Position numbers and translations under genes: made by a program. A stretch of 64,000 nt of DNA, from positions 248,001-312,000 of the forward strand of contig NZ_VUOH01000005.1 of the NCBI RefSeq assembly GCF_015390235.1, in the 5' to 3' direction. How positions within the stretch are numbered: the stretch's first letter is position 1; every line of letters starts with the position of its first letter. This DNA comes from Quadrisphaera sp. INWT6. Lineage in GTDB: Bacteria; Actinomycetota; Actinomycetes; Actinomycetales; Quadrisphaeraceae. Shown here in pieces: positions 51,793-59,663 of this stretch. The notes beneath the pieces are model-generated. The model did not search any database. It was not told where the DNA came from and saw only the letters and a list, made by a program, of their open reading frames with translations.

Positions 51793-52718
51793 CGGGCGTC
51801 TCCGAGGGGCAGCCGGGGGTCGGTGGGCTGGTCGGCCCAGGTGGAGCGCACCCAGGCCAGGTCCGGATCGTCGACGATCCGCCAGGCGCGGTCGTCAGCG
51901 GGGCCGGCCATCGCGTTCAGGTAGTACAGGTGGTTGCCCGGCGCGGCCATGCAGGGCCCGTGCCAGCCGTGGGGCACGAGCACGGTGTCGCGGTCGCGCA
52001 CCTCGACGAGCAGGTCGATCTGGCGGTCGTCGCGGTCGGACGTCGAGTAGGTGCGGTGGTAGCCGACCCCGGGCTCGCCGCTCGGCCCGGGGGCCACCTC
52101 GAAGTAGTAGACCTCCTCGAGCTCGCTCTCGTGCTCGGTGGTCTCGTCGTGCTTGTGCGGCGGGTAGCTCGACCAGTTGCCGCCCGGGGTGACCACCTCG
52201 ACGGCCACGAGCTTGCTGGCGACGTCGACGTCTGCGGAGGCGAAGTTGCGCACCTCGCGGGTGCAGCCGCCCGCGCCGCGCAGCTCGACGGAGACCTCGT
52301 CGACGGGGATGTGCCGCACGGGCTTGCGGACGCCGTCGGGCAGCTGGCCGGTCACGGCGCCGGGGACGCCGACGCGCGCGCCCCCGCCGTCCGGAGACGT
52401 GCTCAGCACCGCCTTGGAGCCGGCGGGGAGGTAGAGGACGTCGGTCGGGCCGGCGAACACCGACGCCCGGCCGGCGAGCTCGTACACGGCGGACTCCCCC
52501 GCAGGGCTGTCGACAGCGACGCGCAGGCCGCCGCGCAGCGGGACGAGGACGACCTCCTCGTCACCGGTCTCGAGCGCCAGCTCCTGGCCGGGGGCCAGGT
52601 CGGCGGCGCGCAGCGACGTCCAGCCCCAGCCGGCGACCTCGGGCGTGATCCAGGCGTCCCAGGCGCCCCGGGCCGAGGCCCCGGCGCGCAGGTGCAGGTC
52701 AGCCGACGACGAGGTCAC
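51789..52718 (-). CDS. iolB: 5-deoxy-glucuronate isomerase
   Basis: IolB isomerises 5-deoxyglucuronate to 2-deoxy-5-keto-gluconate. The cupin-type fold shows NWSSYPPHKHDETTEHESEL, carrying the metal-binding His/His/Glu set, then EEVYYFEVAP, GYHRTYS and VPHGWHGPCMAAPGNHLYYL with the remaining histidines. At 309 residues it is a normal length, and GTG 52718 overlaps the transaldolase-like stop by four bases. The C-terminal WRIVDDPDLAWVRSTW is also typical. It is coupled to iolD. Confidence 0.94.
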   Translation of the reverse strand: MTSSSADLHLRAGASARGAWDAWITPEVAGWGWTSLRAADLAPGQELALETGDEEVVLVPLRGGLRVAVDSPAGESAVYELAGRASVFAGPTDVLYLPAGSKAVLSTSPDGGGARVGVPGAVTGQLPDGVRKPVRHIPVDEVSVELRGAGGCTREVRNFASADVDVASKLVAVEVVTPGGNWSSYPPHKHDETTEHESELEEVYYFEVAPGPSGEPGVGYHRTYSTSDRDDRQIDLLVEVRDRDTVLVPHGWHGPCMAAPGNHLYYLNAMAGPADDRAWRIVDDPDLAWVRSTWADQPTDPRLPLGDAR

Positions 52719-53839
52719 GGGGCCACCAGCACGTCGCGCACGATCGCGTCGAGCTGGGCGTCGGCCTCGAGGAACTGGCGCAGCGTCTTGCGGGTGGCGC
52801 CGAAGTCCTCGAACTCCTCGACGGTCATGCCGTCGACGTCGTAGGCGCGGTGCCACTCGGGGATGGCCGAGAGGGCCTCGAGGTGCTCGGAGGCGACGGG
52901 CTCGTCGATCGCGTGAGGGTTCACGGGGATGCGGTTCTCGTTGATGCGGGCCTGCCAGTCGAACGGCGGGGAGACCACGAGGTCGCCGCCCTGCAGCTCG
53001 CTCCACTGGAGGGAGTTGCGGAAGGCGGCCGAGAGGATGCGCACGCGGTAGCCGCGCTCGACGAAGAGGTGGTGGGCCTTCTTCAGCGCCGCGACGCCGG
53101 CCCACTCCAGGTGGCCCGGGTCGAGCAGGAGGCGGTTCTTGGCCACGTAGGCCTTCATCCAGTCGTCGAGGCGTCCGCCCATGATCGTGCAGACGTGGCC
53201 GAACTCCGGCATGGGCAGGCCCTCGGCCTCACGGCGCTGCATGCCGCGCTCGATGGCCTCGGCCACGGCGATCGCCTGCGGCACGGTGAAGGAGACGGTG
53301 GCGTTGAGGGAGACGCCGCGGTAGGCGGCCTCCTCCATGGCCTCGATGCCCGTCTTGGTGGCGGGGATCTTGACGATGATGTTCTTCGCGAGCTTCGAGA
53401 AGCGCTCGGCCTGGTCGGCCAGGGCCGCGGCGTCGCGGTGGAAGCGGGGGTCGGTCTGCATCGACAGGCGGCCGTTGCGGCCGCCGGAGGCCTCGAAGGC
53501 CGGCTCGAGCAGCTTCGCGGCCTCGACGGAGAGCTCCTCGACGACCATCCAGCCCAGCGCGGACTCCCCCGCGGTCGGGTTCTCGGCGGCGAGCTCGCGC
53601 AGGCGGGCGGTCCAGCGCGGCTCGTCGGCGTTGATGGCGGCCAGGGCGATGACCGGGTTGCAGGTCGCGCCGACGGCGCCCCAGGCGATCGACTTCGTGA
53701 GCTCGCCGATCTCGGCGGAGTCGTTCCAGAGGGCGGTCGGGGTGGTGCGGGCGGCGAGCGCGGTGGGCAGCTCGGTCTCGCTGGCCTGGGTGCCCGTGGC
53801 GGCGTCGGTGCCGGCGGGGGCCGGAGCGGTGGTGGTCAT
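52715..53839 (-). CDS. Transaldolase family protein in the inositol cluster
   Basis: This is a 374-residue TIM barrel of the transaldolase family. GAVGATCNPVIALAA is the N-terminal signature, and the Schiff-base Lys157 lies in KNIIVKIPATKTGIEAMEEA. GVSLNATVSFTVPQAIAVAE and RVRILSAAFRNSLQW follow. It is unlike the standard pentose-phosphate transaldolase in its long N-terminal leader and C-terminal extension. It sits between the Cgl0159-like aldolase and iolB, with tight spacing and overlap, so it is expressed with the inositol pathway. A transaldolase is not required in the textbook route, so its substrate is unknown. Confidence 0.85.
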   Translation of the reverse strand: MTTTAPAPAGTDAATGTQASETELPTALAARTTPTALWNDSAEIGELTKSIAWGAVGATCNPVIALAAINADEPRWTARLRELAAENPTAGESALGWMVVEELSVEAAKLLEPAFEASGGRNGRLSMQTDPRFHRDAAALADQAERFSKLAKNIIVKIPATKTGIEAMEEAAYRGVSLNATVSFTVPQAIAVAEAIERGMQRREAEGLPMPEFGHVCTIMGGRLDDWMKAYVAKNRLLLDPGHLEWAGVAALKKAHHLFVERGYRVRILSAAFRNSLQWSELQGGDLVVSPPFDWQARINENRIPVNPHAIDEPVASEHLEALSAIPEWHRAYDVDGMTVEEFEDFGATRKTLRQFLEADAQLDAIVRDVLVAP

Positions 53840-53867
53840 GGTTCCTCCTGGGGAGTGCTGGAGCGGG

Positions 53868-54818
53868 TCAGCGGACGAGGGACACGGCGGTGTCGACGGC
53901 GGTGGCGACGTCGTCGTCGGGCGGGAACAGCAGGGCGCGGCCGACGACCAGGCCGCGCACGGCGGGCAGCGCGAGCGCCTTCCGCCAGGTCTCGTAGGTG
54001 GCGTCGGGGGCGGCGACCGGGTCTCCGCCGAGGATCAGCGTCGGGAGGGTGGTGGCCTCCATGACGCGCTCCATGTCGTCGACGACGGGCAGCTTCAGCC
54101 AGGTGCGGGCCGAGGAGGCGCCGATGCCCTGGCCGACGTGGATGGAGGTGATGACGCCCTCGGGGGTGAGGTCGTTGACCACCTTGCCGCCGCCCGCGCC
54201 CGAGCTGCTGCGGCTGCTGAGGAACGGCTCGACCATGGCGACCTTGCCGGCGCGGTTCAGCTCGGTGACCGCCCTGGCGCAGGTCTCCATCGTGGAGACG
54301 GTGCCCGGGTCGTCGCGGTCGATGCGCAGCAGCATCTTGCCGGCGTCGAAGCCCGACTCGACGATGCCGGGCACGTCGTAGGCGGTCATCCGGTCGTCCA
54401 TCTCGAACACCGAGCCGGCGAGGCCGCCGCGGTTCATCGAGGCGATGACCACCTTGTCCTCCAGGGCGCCGAGGAGCAGCAGGTCCTCGGCGATGTCGGC
54501 GGTGGCGAGCAGCCCGTCGACGCCGGGGCGGGCCAGCGCGGTGCGCAGCCTGTCGAGCAGCTCGGTGCGGCTGGCCATGGCGTCGGCGCGGCCGCGGGCC
54601 GAGAGCGCGCCCCGGGCGGGGTGGTCGGCGGCCACGACCATGAGGCGGCCGTCGTCGGGGACGAAGGAGGTCCGGCGCACGCGGTCCGCGAGCGCGGCGG
54701 CGACGGCTTCGGGGTGGCGGGCGCGCAGCTCGGTGACCTCGGCGTACGTGCGGGCGCGCGGTGCGCTGGCGATGCCGCTCGCGGCACCGGGCGCGCGGCG
54801 GGTCAGGAGGTCAGCCAC
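53868..54818 (-). CDS. Cgl0159 family (beta/alpha)8 aldolase-like protein
   Basis: This protein, 316 residues, resembles the Cgl0159 family of Corynebacterium inositol clusters, a class I aldolase-like TIM barrel. MVVAADHPARGALSARGRAD is the characteristic opening of the barrel. LMTADI-type strands follow as DGLLATADIAEDLLLLGALE, and then KMLLRID, KVAMVEPF and WLKLPVVDDMERVM, with the probable Schiff-base lysine in the last. No canonical IolJ is present, so this gene is the best candidate for cleaving 2-deoxy-5-keto-gluconate 6-phosphate into dihydroxyacetone phosphate and malonic semialdehyde. The GTG start overlaps iolC by eight bases. Confidence 0.85.
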   Translation of the reverse strand: MADLLTRRAPGAASGIASAPRARTYAEVTELRARHPEAVAAALADRVRRTSFVPDDGRLMVVAADHPARGALSARGRADAMASRTELLDRLRTALARPGVDGLLATADIAEDLLLLGALEDKVVIASMNRGGLAGSVFEMDDRMTAYDVPGIVESGFDAGKMLLRIDRDDPGTVSTMETCARAVTELNRAGKVAMVEPFLSSRSSSGAGGGKVVNDLTPEGVITSIHVGQGIGASSARTWLKLPVVDDMERVMEATTLPTLILGGDPVAAPDATYETWRKALALPAVRGLVVGRALLFPPDDDVATAVDTAVSLVR

Positions 54819-55803
54819 GGGTGAACTCCTGGATCTCGGCGGGGGTGGGCATCGCGGTGGAGCACTCGAGCCGGGAGGCGACGATCGCGCCCGCGGCGTT
54901 GCACCGCGTGAGCAGCTCGGTGAGCGACAGCCCCGCGAGCAGGCCGTCGACCAGGGAGCCGCCGAAGGCGTCGCCCGCCCCGAGGCCGTTGACGACGTCG
55001 ACGGGGGTCGCGGGCACGACGACGCGCTCGTGGCGGGTGGCGCCCAGCACGCCGCGGGGACCCTGCTTCACGATGGCGAGCTCGACGCCGAGGTCGAGCA
55101 GCGCGTCGGCGGCCGCGTCGGCGTCGTCCTCCCCCGTGGCCACGTGGCACTCCTGGCGGTTGCCGACGGCGACCGTGACCCCCGGCAGCGCGCGCTGCGC
55201 CTGCTCGCGGGCCTCCTCGACGCCGGAGCGACCGTCGTGGCCCGGCCAGAAGTCACCGCGGTAGTCGAGGTCGAGGACGGTGTGGCGGCCCTCCCCCGTC
55301 CCGTCACCCGCACCGGCGCGGGCCGCGAGCGCCGCGTGGTGGGCGCTGCGGCTGGGCTCCTCCGACAGGCCGGTGAGCGTGACCCACAGCAGGTCGGTGC
55401 CGGTCACGGCGTCGAGGTCGAGGTCGGCGGTGGCCAGCTGCAGGTCCGGTGTGGTGGGGCGGCGGTAGAACCAGATGGGGAACTCGTCGGGCGGGAAGAT
55501 CTCGCAGAACGTGACCGGCGTGAGGTGGGCGGCGTCGGTGGCGACGTGCCGGTCGTCGACGCCGAGCTCGCGCAGGGAGCGGCGGACGTACCGGCCGAAG
55601 GGGTCGTCGCCGACGCCCGAGAGCAGGGCCGGTCGCCGGCCGAGGCGCGCCGCGGCGACGGCGACGTTGGCCGCGCTGCCACCCAGGAACTTGCCGAAGG
55701 TCTCGACGTCCTCCAGGCCCACGCCGGTCTGGAGCGGGTAGATGTCGACGCCGCAGCGACCGACCACGAGCACCTCGGGGGCGCTGGGCGCGGGCGTGCT
55801 CAC
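54811..55803 (-). CDS. iolC: 5-dehydro-2-deoxygluconokinase
   Basis: IolC phosphorylates 2-deoxy-5-keto-gluconate. It is a PfkB-family sugar kinase, 330 residues: VVGRCGVDIYPLQTGVGLED at the start, then FLGGSAANVAVAAARLG, the PfkB signature 1, and NGLGAGDAFGGSLVDGLLAG, with the catalytic Asp and anion hole, as signature 2. YPLQTG is a feature of IolC proteins. The ATG or GTG at 55803 starts the first gene of the operon. The palindrome TGTCCTGACA and a TTGACA box lie about 90-110 bases upstream in the divergent region shared with the GntR gene. Confidence 0.94.
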   Translation of the reverse strand: MSTPAPSAPEVLVVGRCGVDIYPLQTGVGLEDVETFGKFLGGSAANVAVAAARLGRRPALLSGVGDDPFGRYVRRSLRELGVDDRHVATDAAHLTPVTFCEIFPPDEFPIWFYRRPTTPDLQLATADLDLDAVTGTDLLWVTLTGLSEEPSRSAHHAALAARAGAGDGTGEGRHTVLDLDYRGDFWPGHDGRSGVEEAREQAQRALPGVTVAVGNRQECHVATGEDDADAAADALLDLGVELAIVKQGPRGVLGATRHERVVVPATPVDVVNGLGAGDAFGGSLVDGLLAGLSLTELLTRCNAAGAIVASRLECSTAMPTPAEIQEFTRG

Positions 55804-55891
55804 GCGGGGCCTCCACGTCGTCGTGCGGTCGGGGGGCGGTCAGCCATCGGCTGCGACGCCGGGTCCGACATTCCTCCCTGCGCCCGCTCCG

Positions 55892-55911
55892 TGTCAAGTG
55901 TTGTCCTGACA
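55892..55911 (-). promoter_or_regulatory. iolC promoter region with IolR-type operator
   Basis: On the minus strand the palindrome TGTCAGGACA (55902-55911) is followed by an exact -35 TTGACA (55892-55897). The arrangement is the same as at 47041-47061, with nearly the same spacing. The sequence fits the KGWCHTRACA consensus I recall for Corynebacterium IolR. It lies between iolC and the divergent GntR gene. Confidence 0.65.
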
Positions 55912-56001
55912 TATGGATGACCGGCGGTCCTGACGGGCGTGCGGGTGGTGGCGGTGCGGCGCCTCTGGCCCACCCCGCCGTCCACCTGCGATGATGGGTC
56001 G

Positions 56002-56781
56002 ATGAGCGCGACCGCCGCAGATCCCCGCGGGGCCGTGCCGGACCTCGCGGCGCTGCTGGCGCGGGGCGTCGACCGGTCGAGCCCCGTCCCCCTCTACCAC
56101 CAGCTGGCCGAGCTGCTGCGCGGCGCGATCGCCGACGGCACGCTCCCCCCGGGCTCGCGCCTGGAGAACGAGGTGGCCCTGGCCGAGCGGCTGGGGCTCT
56201 CCCGGCCGACCATGCGCCAGGCCCTGCAGGAGCTCGTCGACAAGGGCCTCCTGGTGCGGCGGCGCGGGGTGGGCACCCAGGTGGTGCACCCGCACGTCAA
56301 CCGCTCGATGGCGCTGACCAGCCTCCACGACGACCTCGCCCGCAGCGGGCGCACGTCCACCACGCGCGTGCTCGACCACGACGAGGCCCCGGCGTCCCAC
56401 GACATGGCCGAGGCCCTCGGGATCGCCCCCGGCACGCCGGTCGTCACCGTGCGCCGGCTGCGCCTCGCCGACGACGAGCCGCTCGCCATCCTGACCAACC
56501 ACATCCCCGCCGCCACGGCCCCCACGCGCGAGCAGCTGGAGACCGAGGGGCTGTACGAGGTGATGCGCGCCCGCGGCGTGCAGTTCCGCGTGGCCCGGCA
56601 GAGCGTCGGGGCCCGCCTCGCCACGGCGGCCGAGGCGCGCCTGCTCGACGAGCGGCCGCGCGCGGCTCTGGTGACCATGCACCGCACCGCCTACGACGAC
56701 GCCGGCACCGTCATCGAGCTGGGCGACCACGTCTACCGCGCGTCGCGGTACGCCTTCGAGACCACCCTCGTCGACCGCTGA
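56002..56781 (+). CDS. GntR family regulator of inositol genes (IolR-like)
   Basis: This is a GntR/HutC-type repressor of 259 residues. The winged helix is VPLYHQLAELLRGAIADGTL then LPPGSRLENEVALAERLGLS and RPTMRQALQELVDKGLLVRR. The ligand domain is UTRA type: RTSTTRVLDHDEAPASHDMA, VVTVRRLRLADDEPLAILTN and ALVTMHRTAYDDAG. ATG 56002 gives the family's usual size. It is transcribed divergently from iolC, with the TGTCCTGACA palindrome between them, so it is the likely repressor, released by an inositol intermediate. Ligand identity is inference. Confidence 0.9.
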   Translation: MSATAADPRGAVPDLAALLARGVDRSSPVPLYHQLAELLRGAIADGTLPPGSRLENEVALAERLGLSRPTMRQALQELVDKGLLVRRRGVGTQVVHPHVNRSMALTSLHDDLARSGRTSTTRVLDHDEAPASHDMAEALGIAPGTPVVTVRRLRLADDEPLAILTNHIPAATAPTREQLETEGLYEVMRARGVQFRVARQSVGARLATAAEARLLDERPRAALVTMHRTAYDDAGTVIELGDHVYRASRYAFETTLVDR

Positions 56782-56790
56782 CGCAGCGGG

Positions 56791-57723
56791 TCAGCCCTTC
56801 CAGCCCCCGGCGGGCCAGGTCCGCTGGTCAGCCGGGGGGCGCAGCGCGAGCACCGCGGCGAGCAGGTCCTCGTCGACCGGCTCGCTCGCGGCCTCGACGG
56901 CGGCGCGGACGTTCGCGGGCTTCCGGGTGCCGATGACCGTGGTCGCGGCGCCGCTGCACTGGATCGAGTACTGGTTGGCGAGCCGGGCGACGTCGACCCC
57001 CTCGCGCTCGCACAGGGCCACCACGGCGGCGGCTGCCTCGCGGATCACCGGGGTCGCGGGGTGGTCGGCGGCCATCGAGCCGCCGTTCGGCGTGAGCAGC
57101 CCGAGCGAGACCGCGGCGGCGTTCATCACGGCGGTGCCGTTCGCCTCCGCCACCGGGAGCACCCGCGTCTGCAGCGAGTCGTCGAGCAGGGTGGCGTGCG
57201 CGTACGTCAGCACGACGTCGAGGTCGAACTCCTCCACCAGCGCGCAGATGGTCTCGACGGGGTACCCGGTGACGCCGACGGCGCGGACCAGGCCCTCCTC
57301 GCGCAGCGCGAGCAGCGCCGGCACGGCGACCTCGCGGATCTGCTCCAGCGGCACGAACTCGACGTCGTGCAGCTGGAAGACGTCGACGTGGTCGGTCTGC
57401 AGCAGGTCGAGGCTGCGCTGCAGGCTGCTCCGGATCCGGGAGGCGGAGAAGTCGAAGTCGTCGCCGCCGTAGCGGCCGGCCTTGGTGGCCAGCACCACCC
57501 GGTCGCGGCGTCCTCCGCGGAGCGCGCGGCCGAGCCGCTCCTCGGCGTCGCCGTAGTAGGGCGAGGTGTCGACGAGGGTGATCCCGAGGTCGAGGGCCTC
57601 GTGGACCACGCGCTCGGCCTGCTGCTCGTCGCAGTCGCCGAAGAGGCCGCTGCCCAGGGGCGCGGTGCCGAGCGCCACCTGCGAGACCTGCAGGCCGGTG
57701 GGTCCGAGGGGTGAGTGCTGCAC
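56791..57723 (-). CDS. Aldo/keto reductase
   Basis: A 310-residue aldo/keto reductase, TIM barrel with NADPH. It has LGTAPLGSGLFGDCDEQQAE, the catalytic Asp/Tyr in TLVDTSPYYGDAEERLGRAL, the lysine in VVLATKAGRYG and the histidine in DVFQLHDVEFV. The pattern is closest to the plant L-galactose dehydrogenase / L-fucose dehydrogenase-like group, so it probably oxidises an aldose at C1. GTG 57723 follows GGAGCAG. It converges on the GntR gene with nine bases between stops and is followed upstream by the hydroxypyruvate-isomerase-like gene, forming part of a separate sugar module. Confidence 0.9.
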   Translation of the reverse strand: MQHSPLGPTGLQVSQVALGTAPLGSGLFGDCDEQQAERVVHEALDLGITLVDTSPYYGDAEERLGRALRGGRRDRVVLATKAGRYGGDDFDFSASRIRSSLQRSLDLLQTDHVDVFQLHDVEFVPLEQIREVAVPALLALREEGLVRAVGVTGYPVETICALVEEFDLDVVLTYAHATLLDDSLQTRVLPVAEANGTAVMNAAAVSLGLLTPNGGSMAADHPATPVIREAAAAVVALCEREGVDVARLANQYSIQCSGAATTVIGTRKPANVRAAVEAASEPVDEDLLAAVLALRPPADQRTWPAGGWKG

Positions 57724-57764
57724 GGGACTGCTCCGTCCGTCGGGCTGGTGGGGGCGCTCGTCGG

Positions 57765-58550
57765 TCAGACCGTGAAGGCGCGGCGGAAGTCTTCCAGGGC
57801 CGCCTCGTCGTCGCCGCGGGCGAAGGCCTCCAGGGCCACGACGCCGTCGTAGCCGAGCCGGTCCAGCGCCGTGGCGACCGCGGGGTAGTGGACCTCGCCG
57901 GTGCCCGGCTGGCAGCGGCCGGGCACGTCGGCGACCTGGACCTCACCCACCCACGGCAGCGCCCGCTCCACGAGCTCCACGAGGTTCCCCTCGCCGATCT
58001 GCGCGTGGTACAGGTCGAGGTTCAGCCTCAGCCACGGCGAGCCGACGGCCTCGACCAGCGCGATCGTGTCGGCGGCCCTGGCGAACGGCACCCCGGGGTG
58101 GTCGACGGCGGTGTTGAGGTTCTCGAGCACGAAGACCTGCTGGTGGGCCTCCCCCAGCGCGGCCAGCGCCTCCAGGGTCTTCGCCGCGCGCAGCCACATC
58201 GCCGGGGTGGCTCCGCCGGAGTCGACGGCGACCACGGGCAGGCCCTTGCCGTCCAGGCCGGTGCCATGCACGTTGAGGCGCTCCACCCCGAGCCGCTCGG
58301 CAACCGCCAGCGCGTCCTTGGCGGTGGCGAGCAGCCGCTCAGCCCCGTCCTCGTCGGCCAGGGTGCCCTCGGCGTACCCGGTCATCGAGGAGTACCAGGT
58401 GCCGCCGCCGCGCAGGGCCGCGAGCGCGTCGACGTCCTTGGCGCGCCAGTCCCAGAGCACGACGCCGTAGCCGAGCTCGGTCAGGCGCCGCACCCGCTGC
58501 TCGAACGGCAGGTCCAGCAGCACCATCTCCGCGCACACCGCGAGCCTCAT
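57765..58550 (-). CDS. Hydroxypyruvate isomerase-like TIM barrel
   Basis: The 261-residue protein matches the Hyi / OtnI group of sugar phosphate isomerases. Metal and active-site regions are VLENLNTAVDHPGVPF, WLRLNLDLYHAQIGEGNLVE and GEVQVADVPGRCQPGTGEV, the last being a specific signature of hydroxypyruvate isomerase. The first residues are MRLAVCAEMVLLDLPFEQRV. I chose the ATG at 58550; an ATG at 58583 lies in the repeat-like GATC sequence. It is between the LacI gene and the aldo/keto reductase, 19 bases after LacI, so probably cotranscribed. Its real substrate in this module is unknown. Confidence 0.88.
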   Translation of the reverse strand: MRLAVCAEMVLLDLPFEQRVRRLTELGYGVVLWDWRAKDVDALAALRGGGTWYSSMTGYAEGTLADEDGAERLLATAKDALAVAERLGVERLNVHGTGLDGKGLPVVAVDSGGATPAMWLRAAKTLEALAALGEAHQQVFVLENLNTAVDHPGVPFARAADTIALVEAVGSPWLRLNLDLYHAQIGEGNLVELVERALPWVGEVQVADVPGRCQPGTGEVHYPAVATALDRLGYDGVVALEAFARGDDEAALEDFRRAFTV

Positions 58551-58569
58551 CGCCACCACTCCCTCGTGA

Positions 58570-59568
58570 TCATGCAGGTCCACCGCCGTCGAGCCGGCCC
58601 GTCGAGCCGCGCACCACCAGGCGGGGGGTGAGGACGACGTCGACGGGATCCTCCCGGCCGCCGTCCAGCCTCTCGACGGCGGTCCGCACCGCGGCCGCCG
58701 CGAGCGCCGCCGGGTCCTGGCTGACGGACGTCAGCCGGACGTGCCCGAGCCGGGCGAGGGGGCTGTCGTCGTAGCCGACCACCGAGAGGGCTGCGCCCCC
58801 TCGCAGACCCGCCGAGCGAGCGGCGTCGAGGAGGCCGACGGCCACGCGGTCGTTGGCCGCGAACACCCCCGTGGCTCCCGCAGCGAGCACCTCCGCGGCC
58901 GCCGCGGCGCCGGCGTCCTCGCTGAACGCCCCCTCCACCACCAGCGGGTCGAGCCCCTGGGCGCGCGCCGCGGCGAGGAAGCCGTCGCGGCGCTCGCGGG
59001 CGACCTCGCTGCTGCCGCCGCTGACGTGCGCGAGGCGGGTGTGCCCGAGCCCCGTGAGGTGCTCGACCACGAGCGCCGTGCCGGCCGCCTCGTCGGCTCT
59101 GACGACGTCGAGCCCCCGGGCGCGGCGCCCCACCAGGACCACCGGGTCGTGGGCGTCGAGCGCTGCGAGCTGTGACGACGGCAGCTCGGTGCCCAGGAGC
59201 AGCAGCGCCTCGCAGCGGGAGTCGAGCAGGACGTCGACGGCGCCCGCCTCACCGCGACGGGCGGTGACCGGGTGCAGCAGCACCTGGTACCCGGCGTCCT
59301 CGGCGGCGTCCTGGAGGGCCTCGGCGAGCTCGGCGTGGAAGGTGTTGCGGATGGTCAGCGTCACGCCCAGCAGCCGGGTGCGGCGGGCGGCGAGCCGGCT
59401 GGCGGTGCGGTCGGCGCGGTAGCCGAGGGCGCTCGCGGCGGCGCGGACGCGCTCGGCGGAGGCGGCGCTCGGACCGGGCGCTCCGCGCAGGGCGAGCGAG
59501 GCGGTGCCGGGCGAGACGCCGGCGCGGGAGGCGACGTCGGCGAGGGTCGGGCGCCGCTGCTCGGCCAC
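58570..59568 (-). CDS. LacI family regulator of sugar module
   Basis: A LacI/GalR repressor, 332 residues. The helix-turn-helix is PTLADVASRAGVSPGTASLA, followed by RTASRLAARRTRLLGVTLTI. The ligand domain includes VVLVGRRARGLDVVRADEAA and FAANDRVAVGLLDAARSAGL. GTG 59568 is used, with AGGGGG eight bases upstream; GTG 59577 is the alternative. The frame continues into the operator, which argues against a longer start. A perfect 14-base LacI-type palindrome lies 53 bases upstream, between this gene and the divergent Gfo/Idh operon, and is presumably its binding site. Confidence 0.9.
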   Translation of the reverse strand: MAEQRRPTLADVASRAGVSPGTASLALRGAPGPSAASAERVRAAASALGYRADRTASRLAARRTRLLGVTLTIRNTFHAELAEALQDAAEDAGYQVLLHPVTARRGEAGAVDVLLDSRCEALLLLGTELPSSQLAALDAHDPVVLVGRRARGLDVVRADEAAGTALVVEHLTGLGHTRLAHVSGGSSEVARERRDGFLAAARAQGLDPLVVEGAFSEDAGAAAAAEVLAAGATGVFAANDRVAVGLLDAARSAGLRGGAALSVVGYDDSPLARLGHVRLTSVSQDPAALAAAAVRTAVERLDGGREDPVDVVLTPRLVVRGSTGRLDGGGPA

Positions 59569-59620
59569 TCCTGCCACCCCCTTGACGCGATCGACCGGAC
59601 GGCCCGATGCTAGCCGGGTC

Positions 59621-59634
59621 TTAAAGCGCTTTAA
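59621..59634. promoter_or_regulatory. Perfect LacI-type operator TTAAAGCGCTTTAA
   Basis: This 14-base palindrome is perfect and strikingly AT-rich in this genome. It lies in the 95-base gap between the divergent LacI and Gfo/Idh genes. A plus-strand TTGACG (59582-59587) is a candidate -35 for the oxidoreductase operon, so the operator would cover the transcription start. Confidence 0.8.
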
Positions 59635-59663
59635 AGAGCGCACCCGTGCAGAGAGGCACCCCC

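Noticed and set aside
59569-59643. Longer N-terminus of the LacI gene starting at 59643
   Set aside because: It would translate the operator palindrome, and the family alignment begins at the GTG near 59568.
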